Positions 35,250 to 45,184 of a stretch of 64,000 bases of DNA are shown one piece after another. The position numbers and the translations under genes are program-made. Within the stretch, counting starts at the first letter, position 1, and the number at the start of each line of letters is the position of its first letter. The DNA comes from JAJPKK01 sp963800215 (GTDB taxonomy: Bacteria > Pseudomonadota > Alphaproteobacteria > Rhizobiales > Xanthobacteraceae): positions 310,001-374,000 of the forward strand of contig CAWCZY010000004.1 of NCBI GenBank assembly GCA_963800215.1. Reading direction: 5' to 3'. The notes under the pieces are model-generated. The model did no database searches. It was not told where the DNA came from and worked only from the letters and a program-made list of their open reading frames with translations.

Positions 35250-37208
35250 ATGAAGTACCGCAGCGACATCGACGGCCTGCGTGCCATTGCGGTCGTTCCT
35301 GTCGTGCTGTTTCATGCGCGCGTGCCGATGTTCGCCGGCGGCTTCGTCGGCGTCGACGTTTTCTTCGTCATCTCGGGCTACCTCATCACTTCGCTTATCG
35401 CGTCCGAGATGAGCGCAGGCAAATTCTCGTTCTTCGATTTCTACGAGCGCCGGATCAGGCGCATCTTTCCGGCGCTGTTCGTGGTCATGGGTTTCTGCGC
35501 CGCCCTCGGCTGGTTCGTCATGGCGCCGGACGACTACAAGCGATTGGGCCAGAGCATCGTCGCGACGACGCTGTTCGTCTCGAACATCCTATTCTGGAGC
35601 CAGTCCGGCTACTTCGATACGCCGGCCGCCGAAAAGCCGCTGCTCCATACCTGGTCTCTGGCCGTCGAAGAGCAGTTCTACGCCACGTTTCCGTTGTATC
35701 TTCTCATCGCCGCCCGCTTTTTTCCGAGGCAACTCCTCGCGATCACCGGGCTTTTGGCCCTGGCGTCATTTGCCCTGAACGTATGGGCGGTCCATCCCTA
35801 TCCCGGCGCGACATTCTATTTCGGCCCGACCAGGGCTTGGGAGCTGTTGCTCGGCGCCCTGCTCGCGATGGGGGCCGCGCCCGCCGTGGGCGGGCCGCTG
35901 CTGCGGAACGTCGCGGCCGTTGCCGGCGTCGGGCTGATCTGCATTGCGATATTCAGCTTTTCGAAAGACACCCCGTTTCCCGGCGTCGCCGCCTTGCTGC
36001 CGACGCTCGGGACGGTGCTGGTGATCTGGAGCGGCACCAGCGGCGACACCGCGGTCCGCAGCCTGCTGTCCGAGGCTCCCTTGGTGTTCATCGGCAAGAT
36101 TTCGTACTCCTGGTATCTCTGGCATTTCAGCCTTCTCGCATTCGGCACCTATCTCACCGTTGCGGGACTCGGTGCGCTCGAAACCGCGATCATCGTTTTC
36201 GGTTCCCTGGTCCTTTCGGTTCTTTCATGGCGCTACATCGAGCAGCCGCTCCGGCGGCAGCGATGGAAGGCTTTCGATCGGCGCAATCTGTTCGCGATGG
36301 CGGCGGCGTCGATGTGCGCGTTCATCGGGTTCGGCTCCTGGGTGGAGCTTGGCAAGGGACTTCCGTCGCGGCTCGGACCCGAACGCCTGGAAAGCTTCGT
36401 GGCGGTGACCGAGTACACCGAGAGTCGTGCAAAATGCCGGATCGAATCATTGCAGACGGCGTTTTGCAAAATTGGAAGTGGCGCGGGTGAGCCCCGCTTC
36501 ATCCTCTGGGGCGACTCCCATGCCGACGCCTTGCGTATCGCGGTGGATGACGCTGCAACCTCGCGCGGGAAAAACGGTGTGTTTGCCGGACGAGGCGGGT
36601 GCGCGCCGCTGGTCGATGTGGAACGGCTGGACGCCGGCGTCTGTCGCGAGGTGAACGACAGGATTCTCGAGTACGTGCTTTCGACGCCCTCGATCGAGAC
36701 CGTGATCCTGGCGGGCCGCTGGGTGTTGTGGGCGGAGGGGACGCGCTACAAGCGCGAGGACAGAAAGCCGTCCTTCGTGCGAATCACCTCTCCCGGCGAC
36801 AAGTCCGCCGACGCGCAGGACAATCGTGCGGTCTTCGCCGAAGGCATGGAGAAGACGCTTTCGGCACTTGCCGCCGCGGGGAAAAGGATTTGGCTGATAG
36901 GGCCGGTGCCGGAAGTCGGTTATGACGTTCCCAAGTCGCTCTACCTCGACAAAATGGGGCTCGGCGGCGGCATGGACATTCGGCCGACTCACGACGAATT
37001 CAATCAAAGACAGCAATTTGTCGTCGCCTTGTTTCTCCGCCTCGCCAAAAAATATCCGGTGAAGCTGATTTGGCCCCATAAGGCCCTGTGCGATACGACG
37101 AGGTGCGAAGTGAAACGCGGCGGCAAGCCGTTCTATTCCGACGACAATCACCTGTCGCCGTTCGCCGACAAGACGATCGCTTCGATATTCCTGCCCGTCT
37201 TCGAATGA
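35250..37208 (+). CDS. OafA-like acyltransferase-3 with fused SGNH domain
   Basis: This 652-residue membrane protein is predicted to O-acylate the polysaccharide. The N-terminal ~345 residues form an acyltransferase-3 domain (KYRSDIDGLRAIAVVPVVLF with the conserved R and H, GVDVFFVISGYLITSLI, LHTWSLAVEEQFYATFPL). From ~410 an exported SGNH domain follows, with FILWGDSHADALRIAVD carrying the serine and FYSDDNHLSPFADKT the Asp-His. This is the classic O-antigen/peptidoglycan O-acetyltransferase architecture. The ATG at 35250 is 45 bp after CysN/C. It is the only fused form in the window; elsewhere the two functions are split. Confidence 0.93.
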   Translation: MKYRSDIDGLRAIAVVPVVLFHARVPMFAGGFVGVDVFFVISGYLITSLIASEMSAGKFSFFDFYERRIRRIFPALFVVMGFCAALGWFVMAPDDYKRLGQSIVATTLFVSNILFWSQSGYFDTPAAEKPLLHTWSLAVEEQFYATFPLYLLIAARFFPRQLLAITGLLALASFALNVWAVHPYPGATFYFGPTRAWELLLGALLAMGAAPAVGGPLLRNVAAVAGVGLICIAIFSFSKDTPFPGVAALLPTLGTVLVIWSGTSGDTAVRSLLSEAPLVFIGKISYSWYLWHFSLLAFGTYLTVAGLGALETAIIVFGSLVLSVLSWRYIEQPLRRQRWKAFDRRNLFAMAAASMCAFIGFGSWVELGKGLPSRLGPERLESFVAVTEYTESRAKCRIESLQTAFCKIGSGAGEPRFILWGDSHADALRIAVDDAATSRGKNGVFAGRGGCAPLVDVERLDAGVCREVNDRILEYVLSTPSIETVILAGRWVLWAEGTRYKREDRKPSFVRITSPGDKSADAQDNRAVFAEGMEKTLSALAAAGKRIWLIGPVPEVGYDVPKSLYLDKMGLGGGMDIRPTHDEFNQRQQFVVALFLRLAKKYPVKLIWPHKALCDTTRCEVKRGGKPFYSDDNHLSPFADKTIASIFLPVFE

Positions 37209-37226
37209 ACGTCGGCGAACTTCGAT

Positions 37227-38465
37227 ATGCATAAGAACATTTCCCGGCCGCGCGGTGGCATCGCGAAGGTGCTGTCGCTGCTGCGCGTGCGCGCCGCAGT
37301 GGCCGGGCGCGTCGCCGGTGGCGTCGCGCGTGCGCTCGCCGATCCCGACCGGATGCGGGAACTCTGGCACCGGCTGCAGGACTATGAGCACTACGACCGG
37401 TTCCTGAGCGCGACGGCCGCGCCGCGCAAGGCATTTGCCGCGCGCGCGGCCCTGAGCGAGCCGTATCCGCTGCTGGTGACGAGCAATGCCGGGCTCTACG
37501 TCCTGGAGCAGGATGAGTGGCGTTGCCTGCTGCCGGTCATCTGTTTCGGCGTTGCCCGCCACGAAGATACACTTTTCCTCGGGGCGTCGGCGGGCATCCA
37601 TTCGTTCGTCCTGTCGGCGCGGATCATCGGCGACGCAATCAGTATCGAGGCGCTGCGGGACGTCGAGATTCTCGCGCGGTGGGAAACCCGCTACCACAAT
37701 GAGCGCATTCACCAGATCGCGTACGATCCGCGAACCCGCTTGGTTCATTGCGCCAATTCCCGCCGCAACAGCCTGCTCACGGTGGCGCGCGACGGACGCG
37801 GCATCGTCGACGAGAAATTCCTGTTCGTGGATCCCGGCGGCTCCCCGTTCTTTACCGATCAGAACCATGTCAATGCGGTGACGGTGAACGGGGACGCCCT
37901 GCTGTTCGCCGCCCGCTACGCCGGCCGCGGCGGCGGGCTCGGATTCGTCGCCAACGGCACCATTCGCGTCTATCGATATCCGGCGGTCGGCGTTCACGAC
38001 GTGGTCATTCACGACGACGGGATCATGTTTACCGACAGCTTCCGCGACGACACCGTCCTCGCCGCCGGCGCAAAGACTGCGAATGCGAGCGGCGCCGTGA
38101 GGTTTCGCGGCACGGAGTATCTCACCCAGGGCATCGACACCGGCTCCCGCAGGCTGGTCTTGCGCGGGCTCGCCATGCGTGGGGATGCGCTGGCGGTGGG
38201 TTTCAGCGCCTGGGCGCGCCGGGAGGAGCGCATGGCCGTGGCCGGCGGCGGCCTCATCCTGTTCCGCGGCGGGAAACTGGCCGGCATCATCGACGGCCCT
38301 TTCGGCCAGGTTTTCGACGTCCTCCCGATCGATGGCGCCCGCACCGATGCCGCCGGGCCGGTGCGGTCCGCCGCGGAGCTCGACATGATGTTCCGGCGCG
38401 ATGTCGGGCCGCTGCTGTTCGAGACGCCCTTGCTTCACAGCGCCAAGATTCCGCCGTTGCGCTGA
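37227..38465 (+). CDS. Uncharacterised protein, possibly beta-propeller
   Basis: No confident family match for these 412 residues. The sequence alternates short strands with glycine-rich turns, such as PLLVTSNAGLYVLEQDEWRC, LFLGASAGIHSFVLSARI, HNERIHQIAYDPRTRLVHC, NHVNAVTVNGDALLFAARY and GVHDVVIHDDGIMFTDSF. This pattern suits a beta-propeller. There is no signal peptide or clear membrane helix; the first ~60 residues are Arg/Ala-rich and helical. It lies between the OafA-like protein and the flippase, 18 bp and about 50 bp apart, so it belongs to the operon. A sugar-binding, sensing or sulfotransferase-replacing role is speculation. Confidence 0.75.
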   Translation: MHKNISRPRGGIAKVLSLLRVRAAVAGRVAGGVARALADPDRMRELWHRLQDYEHYDRFLSATAAPRKAFAARAALSEPYPLLVTSNAGLYVLEQDEWRCLLPVICFGVARHEDTLFLGASAGIHSFVLSARIIGDAISIEALRDVEILARWETRYHNERIHQIAYDPRTRLVHCANSRRNSLLTVARDGRGIVDEKFLFVDPGGSPFFTDQNHVNAVTVNGDALLFAARYAGRGGGLGFVANGTIRVYRYPAVGVHDVVIHDDGIMFTDSFRDDTVLAAGAKTANASGAVRFRGTEYLTQGIDTGSRRLVLRGLAMRGDALAVGFSAWARREERMAVAGGGLILFRGGKLAGIIDGPFGQVFDVLPIDGARTDAAGPVRSAAELDMMFRRDVGPLLFETPLLHSAKIPPLR

Positions 38466-38515
38466 GATGACGAGACATTCAGCAATTGACTGAGCCCACC
38501 GACGACGCTTCTCCC

Positions 38516-40025
38516 ATGCCGGCGCACGAGGTCCGGCGGCGATTCCTGTTGTTCTTTCTTCCCGGCGCCTTGCAGCTCGTCCTGGCGTTCGTGACTTTGC
38601 CGCTCACGACCCTGGTGCTCGGGCCGGCCGATTTCGCCGCCTTCGGCCTCGTCGTCTCGTTTTCCGCGCTGGCGATGAGCCTGTCGCAAATGGGAAGCGG
38701 CTATCTCCTGTCGCAGCGTTTCCGCGGCGCGTCGAGACAAGGGCGATGCAGCCTGGTGACGACGATGGCGGCGCTGGTCCTGACCTCGAGCCTCGTGCTG
38801 GCTGTCACCTTCGTGACGGCCTTCATATTCCTGCACGATACCTGGAGCGTCGCCGCCGGAATTTCCGTGACGATGGTCATGCTGGTCGCCATCGAAAGTG
38901 TCGGTTCGAGCATGCATACGCTGGTCGCGTCGATTTCGAAGCTGGGCAGTTCGCCCGGCTATTATTCGCTGGTCGCGGTGCTCAAGAGCGTCACGGCGGT
39001 CTGTGTGACCCTCGCGGCGCTGTTTGTGTTCGAGCTGAAGGGGACGGCCCTGTTCGTCGGGCATGCCGCCGGCGGCATCGTGGCGCTGATCGGCTCTTTG
39101 GCCATGCTGTCGCGCTATTTTGAGGCGAGGATCGACTGGGGCGCTCTCAAAGATGCACTGTATCTCGGCGGCTGGAGCACGATTTCGTTTCTGGCCCTGC
39201 AGGCGCGCCAGACCATCGAACGAGCGCTGCTGTCGCGATATGCCGGATTCTATGAACTCGGCCTCTACATTCATGCCCAACAGTATCAGTCGCTCGCCAC
39301 CATCTGCACTCAGCCCATCCAAAACGCGGTGATGCCGGTTCTGTTGGACGAGGCCAACGAAAAAAGCCGCAGGTTCAGCCGCACCAAACGCATTTCCAAC
39401 GTCCTGTTTTTGGGCGTGACCGTGTTCGGCGTGGCGGCTGCGCTGTTCGCACGCACCATCATCGGTCTCTTGACCCACGGCAAATTCGACGCCGCCGGAC
39501 CGCTGGTGGCGCTGCTCGTCGGCGTCGTGCTCGTACAGCTCAGCGGCCGGCCGCAATTCGCCGAATTGATCGCGAACGGAAGAGGGCGATACCTGTCCAT
39601 GTGCAACGTGCTCGCCGCGACCGGAGCGGTGGTGACGCTCGCCGTATTGGTGAGCCACGTCGGCCTCCTCGCCGCAGTGTGCGCGGGCTACATTCAATTC
39701 CTGCTGTTCCGGTTGGCGACGGGAAGCGATCCGTTTTCCTCCGCGCATCTCCCGTTTCAGGACGGATGGGCTGTCTTCGGCGTCGTTGGCGATTGTAGGT
39801 GCGGTGATCGGCGTCGAGTACTTCCAGCCCGATGTGCAGACCCGCGCGATCATCCTCGCGGCGTTCTCGGCGATCGTCGCGATCTTCGCTCGCTCGATCT
39901 TGATGGACGTGCTCCTGCAGATTCGCGATCACCTCGGGCGCCGCGGGCCTGTCGCGGTGCCCCAGCCGCTGGAATTGCGAATTCGGACGGGCAACCCCAT
40001 CGATGTCACGGGCGCCGGCCGCTGA
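38516..40025 (+). CDS. Wzx-like polysaccharide flippase (one frameshift)
   Basis: This polytopic protein (~502 residues repaired, about 12-14 helices) of the oligosaccharidyl-lipid flippase superfamily moves lipid-linked repeat units across the inner membrane. It starts near MPAHEVRRRFLLFFLPGALQ and has LGPADFAAFGLVVSFSALAM and LSRYAGFYELGLYIHAQQYQ. At 39775-39776 an extra T (GTCTTCGG) shifts the frame. The end resumes ASLAIVGAVIGVEYFQPDVQ with two more helices and a soluble tail, to a TGA at 40023-40025. Start choice is uncertain: a TTG at 38486 adds 10 residues. It is followed after 3 bp by the GT2 gene. Confidence 0.83.
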
Positions 40026-40028
40026 CCA

Positions 40029-40946
40029 ATGTCACCGAACCCGCCGGATATCGCCGTCGTCATTCCGGCGCTGAACGCCGCCACCCATCTGCGCACGGCG
40101 TTGGCGAGCCTCGCCGCCCAGGACGCGGATTTCGAGGCGGTCCTCGTCGACGGCGGCTCGCGCGACGACACCGTGGCGATCGCCGCCCGGGCCGGCGTGC
40201 GGGTGATCTCGGCTCCCGGCACTTCCATTTACGAAGCGCATAATCTCGGCTTTGCGGAAACCCGGGCCCCGGCGATCGTGCTCCTCAACGCCGACGACGC
40301 GCTGCTGCCCGGCGCGCTCGCCGCTTGGCGCGACGCGCTGGTGCAGGCGCCGGGCGCCGGCATCGCGCGCGGACGGGCGACCTTCGCCGAGCTCGACGGT
40401 GCCGGTGTCGCCGGCCCGGTCGAGGGCGCCGACGAACGGGCGGCGGGTCCGCTCGATACCGATCTCCTGCTGCGCGGGCCCAATGCGATCAACAGCCTGT
40501 GCATCCGCCGCGCGGTGTTCGACCGCATCGGTACCTTCGACACCGCCTACCGGCTCGCCGCCGACCGCGAATGGATGCTGCGCGCCTGGATCGCCGAAGT
40601 TCCGCTGGTCGAGATCGACCGGGCGGTCTACCGGTATCTCATGCATGACGGCTCCAGCACCATCGACCGGGCGCGCAAGAATTTCGCGCTGGTGCGCCGT
40701 GAAAACATCGCGATCGCGCGGCGTTATCTGAGCGGGGTGCCGGCGCGGCAGGCGTCGCCGCAGACCTTGCGCGCGGTGCGGCAATGGCACGCCGCCGAGA
40801 CGACGCTGCTGGCGTCGCACCAGTTTCGCGCGGGCGAGTTGCGCGATGTCGTCGATACCATGCAGCGCGCCTTCCGCGCCGCTCCGCTGTGGCCGCTGCG
40901 CGCCGCGCGCGAGGTCGCCGCCTGGCTGTGGAAGAAGGCTCGGTAG
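40029..40946 (+). CDS. Glycosyltransferase family 2
   Basis: This 305-residue GT-A transferase starts MSPNPPDIAVVIPALNAATH. It has the donor Asp in EAVLVDGGSRDDTVAIA, the DxD-like VLLNADDALLPGALAAW, and an acceptor-side block YRLAADREWMLRAWI resembling the ED/W motif. No membrane helices are evident. The start is 3 bp after the flippase stop, so translation is probably coupled. It likely adds one sugar of the repeat unit on the cytoplasmic side. Confidence 0.88.
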   Translation: MSPNPPDIAVVIPALNAATHLRTALASLAAQDADFEAVLVDGGSRDDTVAIAARAGVRVISAPGTSIYEAHNLGFAETRAPAIVLLNADDALLPGALAAWRDALVQAPGAGIARGRATFAELDGAGVAGPVEGADERAAGPLDTDLLLRGPNAINSLCIRRAVFDRIGTFDTAYRLAADREWMLRAWIAEVPLVEIDRAVYRYLMHDGSSTIDRARKNFALVRRENIAIARRYLSGVPARQASPQTLRAVRQWHAAETTLLASHQFRAGELRDVVDTMQRAFRAAPLWPLRAAREVAAWLWKKAR

Positions 40947-40953
40947 CATTTTT

Positions 40954-41049
40954 CCCTCCCCGTCTTCGGGGAGGGGAGGGTGGGGTTCTTTCTCAGCAGG
41001 CGATATCGTCGAAAGACGCCACCCCAGCCCTCCCCGAAGACGGGGAGGG
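40954..41049. repeat. Paired inverted palindromes (REPIN-like)
   Basis: Two GC palindromes, CCCTCCCC-GTCTTC-GGGGAGGG at 40954-40975 and CCCTCCCC-GAAGAC-GGGGAGGG at 41028-41049, face each other with GTGGGG / CCACCCC inside. The whole 96-bp block can fold as a large cruciform. It sits between the GT2 and asparagine-synthase-like genes and may stabilise or shorten the mRNA. Confidence 0.7.
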
Positions 41050-41084
41050 AGCAAGCCGCCATCTCCCCCGAAACGAGAAAGTTC

Positions 41085-42990
41085 ATGTGCGGCATCGCCG
41101 CGATCGTCGCGCTCGCCGGCAACAGCGTTCCGCCGGCGCTGTGCGCCCGCTTCGATGCCGCGTTGGCGCACCGGGGACCGGACGCCAGCGGGCTTGCCAC
41201 CTATCGGCGCGACGGCAGCCTTGCTCCCGCGGACGCAGCCGAGGTCGCGTTGCTCCACCGCCGTCTCTCGATCATCGATCTCGATCCGCGCGCCAACCAG
41301 CCGATGGCATCGGCGGACGGCCGCTACGTGCTCGTCTTCAACGGCGAGATCTACAATTACGTCGAGCTGCGCGAGGCGCTCGTGCGCGACGGCCACGTCT
41401 TCCGCACCACGTCCGACAGCGAGGTGCTCATCGCCGCCTATGCGAGCTGGGGCGAGAAGGCGCTCAACCGCTTCACCGGCATGTATGCCTTCGTCATACA
41501 CGATCGCGAGCGCCGCGAATTGTTCCTGGCGCGCGATCCCTTCGGCATCAAGCCGCTGCTGTGGGCGCGCGGCAGCGGCCATCTCGCCGTCGCCTCCGAG
41601 ATCGGGCCCGCTGCTCGATGTTCCCGGCGTCGGGCGCGGCATCGATCATGCCCGCACCTGCCTTTTTCTTTCGGTCGGCCAGACCGACGAAGGCGAGCGC
41701 ACCATGTTCGCCAATGTCCGCAGCCTGCCGGCCGGAAGCTTCGCGCGCATTGCGCTCGATGCGCCCGAAGTCGCACCGGTGCCGTTCTGGCGGCCGACCG
41801 TCGAAGTGCGGGACCGCAGCCCGCAGGCCGCGGCGCGCGAGGTGCGCGAGGCGCTGGTCCGGTCGGTCGAACTGCATCTGCGCAGCGACGTGCCGACCGG
41901 CATTTCGCTGTCCGGCGGCATCGATTCCTCGGCGATCATCGCGTGCGCCCGCGCCGTCGGTGGTCCCGCGGCCGACCTGCGCACCTTCAGCTTCACCGCG
42001 ACCGGATCTGAGGTCGACGAGACCCCATTCATCGAGATGGCGGCGCAGGCAGCCGGCGCCGAGCGGCACATGGTGCGCATCGAGCCGGCCGAGATCGTCG
42101 CCGACATCGATCGGCTCATCGCCGTGCAGGGCGAGCCGTTCGGTAGCCTCTCCATGTACGCCCAGCACCGCGTCATGGGGCTCGCGCGCGACCACGGCAT
42201 CAAGGTCATCCTCGACGGGCAGGGCGCCGACGAGCTGTTCGCGGGATACCGCCCCCATCTCGCCCGGCGCCTCTCCGAATTGTTGGCCTCTTTTCGTCTG
42301 CCCGAAGCGATCCGGTTCGTGCGTGCGATGCGAAAGCTTCCCGGCGCCGGCACCCGACTGATCGCGCAGGCGTTCGAGCCCGCGGTATCGCCGCGGTTGC
42401 GCGGCCTCGCGCGGCGCATGGTCGGACGGCCGCTATTGCCGCCCTGGATCGACGGCCAATGGTTCGCCGCGGAAAAGGCCTTCGCGACCGGACGAGGACT
42501 GCGGGCAAGCCGGCATCTGTTCCACGATGCGCTGGTGCAGAGCCTGACCGAAACCGTATTGCCGGCCCTGCTGCGCTACGGTGACCGCAACTCGATGGCG
42601 TTTTCGATCGAATCCCGGGTGCCGTTCCTCACGCCGGCGCTCGCCGATCTCGCCTATTCGCTGCCGGCGGACCGGCTCGTGAGCGGCCATGCGGTGTCCA
42701 AGGCGGTTTTGCGTGACGCCATGCGCGGCCTCGTTCCCGACGCGATCCTCGACCGCCGCGACAAGATCGCCTTCTCGACGCCGGACCGCATGTGGGGGCA
42801 GGCGCTGCGCCCCTTCTTCGAGCGCACCCTGACCTGCGATGTGGCGCGGGCGCTGCCGTGGCTCGACGCGCAGGCCGCCCTGCAGGCGCTCGACCGCCGC
42901 ATGGCGCAGTCGGCGGCATTCGGGTTCGACCTGTGGCGCACCGTGAACGTCGTGCGCTGGATCGAGCGGTTCGATGTCGCCTTCGCCTGA
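41085..42990 (+). CDS. asnB: Asparagine synthase-like amidotransferase (one frameshift)
   Basis: This class II glutamine amidotransferase is about 634 residues repaired. The N-terminal nucleophile Cys2 is in MCGIAAIVALAGNSVPP, with LHRRLSIIDLDPRANQPM and VFNGEIYNYVELREAL. A frameshift at 41607-41609 (GGGCCCG for GGGCCG) separates it from the synthetase half, which has the PP-loop GISLSGGIDSSAIIACA, VILDGQGADELFAGYRPH and GDRNSMAFSIESRVPFL. In exopolysaccharide loci such enzymes often amidate an acidic sugar. That would suit a carboxylate on a nonulosonate or uronate (inference). The stop overlaps the next glycosyltransferase by 17 bases. Confidence 0.9.
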
Positions 42991-44101
42991 GCGCCGGCTC
43001 GCCTATTTCGCGCTCGATGTCCCCCACAAGGGACAGGCCAGCCACATCCACATCAGCGAGATCGTCAATAATCTGCGCCGGCTCGGCTGGCACATCGACC
43101 TGTTCGCGCCGGAACCCGCGAGCTCCGGCCACGCTCGGCCGGTGCCCGCACGTGCCTTGGAATATCTGCGGGCGATGGCGAGGATCATCCCGCGGCTCCA
43201 TCACTACGACGCGCTCTACGTGAGGGCGCACCTGCTGGCGTGGCCCGTGACGTTCTGGGCTCGCATGCGCCATCTCGTCATTGCCCAGGAGATCAACGGC
43301 ATCGAGCTCGACGTGATCGTCAGCCATCCCTGGCTGGCGCCGCTGCGCCCGCTGGTGCGCTGGCTCTACCGGTCGCAGTACCGCGTCTCCGACCGGCTGT
43401 TCCCGGTCACCGAGGGCCTGGCGCAATGGCTGCGCGGCGGCGGCTCCCATGACCGCATCACCGTGGTCGCCAACGGCGCCAATGTCGACCTGTTCCGTCC
43501 GATCGTGCGCGATTGCGCCCCGTTCGCGGTGTTCTTCGGCGGCCTCACCGCATGGCACGGCGTCGACCTCATGCTCGACGCGGTGCGCCACCAGAAATGG
43601 CCCGCGGGCATGGAACTGGTGGTGATCGGGGCCGGCGCCCAGGAGCACCTGGTGCAGGCCGCCGCACAGTCCGGACTGCGGGTGCGCTGGCTAGGCTATC
43701 GTCCCCATGAGCAGATCCCCGAACTCGTCGCAGGTGCCATCGCCGGCCTGATACCGATCACCAATCCGCGCGGCCGTTCCTCGACCGGCATTTCGCCGCT
43801 CAAACTTTATGAGACGCTGGCCTGCGGCATCGCGGCCGTCGTCACCGACCTGCCCGGACAGGCCGAAGTGGTGCGCGCCGGCGGCTGCGGCGTCGTCATT
43901 CCCTGCGACGATCCCGCCGCACTCGCCGCTGCCGTAGCTCAACTCGCCGCCGATCCCGCGGCGGCCCGCGAGATGGGCCGCCGCGGGGCAGAATTCGTGC
44001 GACGCGAGCATTCCTGGGCCGCGCGTGCGGCCGAGATCGACCGCGTCCTGTGTGCCGCCCTCGCGGAACGTGCCGCCGGCGAAGAGCCAAGAATTATTTG
44101 A
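42974..44101 (+). CDS. Glycosyltransferase family 4
   Basis: This 375-residue GT-B enzyme starts MSPSPERRLAYFALDVPHKG inside the end of the asparagine-synthase gene. Motifs are GQASHIHISEIVNNLRRLGW, VVANGANVDLFRPIVRD, VFFGGLTAWHGVDLMLDAV and the donor-site STGISPLKLYETLACGIAAV (E-x7-E-like region). It is the last gene of the long rightward operon. Its stop converges with, and overlaps by 8 bases, the SGNH gene on the other strand. The donor sugar is unknown. Confidence 0.9.
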   Translation: MSPSPERRLAYFALDVPHKGQASHIHISEIVNNLRRLGWHIDLFAPEPASSGHARPVPARALEYLRAMARIIPRLHHYDALYVRAHLLAWPVTFWARMRHLVIAQEINGIELDVIVSHPWLAPLRPLVRWLYRSQYRVSDRLFPVTEGLAQWLRGGGSHDRITVVANGANVDLFRPIVRDCAPFAVFFGGLTAWHGVDLMLDAVRHQKWPAGMELVVIGAGAQEHLVQAAAQSGLRVRWLGYRPHEQIPELVAGAIAGLIPITNPRGRSSTGISPLKLYETLACGIAAVVTDLPGQAEVVRAGGCGVVIPCDDPAALAAAVAQLAADPAAAREMGRRGAEFVRREHSWAARAAEIDRVLCAALAERAAGEEPRII

Positions 44102-45173
44102 CCTGAAGAGGGCTCGCCGGCTCGCTACCCGTCGCGGGCATCTCGCCGGCGTTCTTCCCAATTCCGAGCCTTCGCAGGTCGTTTATAAAGAGTTTTGTTC
44201 TTTCTCGACGGCCATCTTCATTGAGATGAAGATTTGTGTTGAAAAACGACTCCCGAGGAAAAAACAATTCTTCCCGGTGATCGACGACCTCCAATCCGAT
44301 CGAGGCCATGTCGCGCAAAAAGGTCTGCTCCGCGTCCTGCCAATCCGGATCCGGAGCGCCGTCGAGGAGATACGGGGTATGCGTGACGACCGCCCGTGCT
44401 CCCTTTTCTTTCAGCTCGTGCACAAAACTCGAAAGGATTCCGGCGATCGCCGGACAAACCGGCCCCGGCATCGTCGCGGGCACCCCGGGGCCCTTGAATT
44501 CGGTTCCGTGGTTATTGAGTATGTCGCCATGATCGTCGATATTGTAGGCCGAATACGAAAACGAGCTGGTCCTCGACTTGCCGGACCGGTAGCGCGCGAA
44601 AACGACGGCCGCGGGCTCCAGCGCGTCGGAGCGGTCGACGTAATGCTGGGGCATTAGACTCGAGCCGATCTTTCCAGCGAGAAGATCGATCGAGAGCCCC
44701 GGTCCGCCGGCTACGAATATGCCCTCCATGCGACTGCGCAGCGGGAGGCCGTTGAAATAGACCCTATCCCACGCCAGCATGTTTCTAATTTGCCAGTCGG
44801 TCCAGAGTGCCTCGTCGCAGCCGTAGAAGACGTGCTCGAGGTTGAGCACGAAGATGTCGCCAGGGTAGGCCATTTCCACGCCGATGCCGAGCAGCCGGTC
44901 CATCCGCATGGCTGCATGCAGTCCCATGTTCATTGTGAAGACGCCGGTCTCGGCCGAGACTTGCCGCGCGTCGATTCCGAACAACGCGCTGGAGCCGCCC
45001 AGCACGATGATCCGCGGTGAAGGCGATGTATCCGCCAACGCACGTTTCACCACGATCATTTCTCTCACCCAGTAGCCGGCCGTTATCAGCGACGGCATGT
45101 AGAGACACACGGCGAAATGCATCGTGAGATACACCGCCGCGGCCGCGATCACCCGGAAGAAATACGCGCGCAT
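44094..45173 (-). CDS. SGNH-type O-acylation protein, separated from its MBOAT partner
   Basis: This 359-residue protein has an N-terminal anchor (RVIAAAAVYLTMHFAVCLYM) and an exported SGNH-like domain with PRIIVLGGSSALFGIDARQV (serine) and FFNTNLHLNEDGRR (His). The middle part has LNLEHVFYGCDEALWTDWQI. The ATG at 45173 is 7 bases from the CTAG target site of the IS5-like element. Without the insertion it would follow the MBOAT stop by 7 bases, so the two were an operon. The coding sequence is intact, but its transcription from the MBOAT promoter is now likely blocked or reduced. Confidence 0.83.
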   Translation of the reverse strand: MRAYFFRVIAAAAVYLTMHFAVCLYMPSLITAGYWVREMIVVKRALADTSPSPRIIVLGGSSALFGIDARQVSAETGVFTMNMGLHAAMRMDRLLGIGVEMAYPGDIFVLNLEHVFYGCDEALWTDWQIRNMLAWDRVYFNGLPLRSRMEGIFVAGGPGLSIDLLAGKIGSSLMPQHYVDRSDALEPAAVVFARYRSGKSRTSSFSYSAYNIDDHGDILNNHGTEFKGPGVPATMPGPVCPAIAGILSSFVHELKEKGARAVVTHTPYLLDGAPDPDWQDAEQTFLRDMASIGLEVVDHREELFFPRESFFNTNLHLNEDGRRERTKLFINDLRRLGIGKNAGEMPATGSEPASPLQVK

Positions 45174-45184
45174 GGACGACCTAG

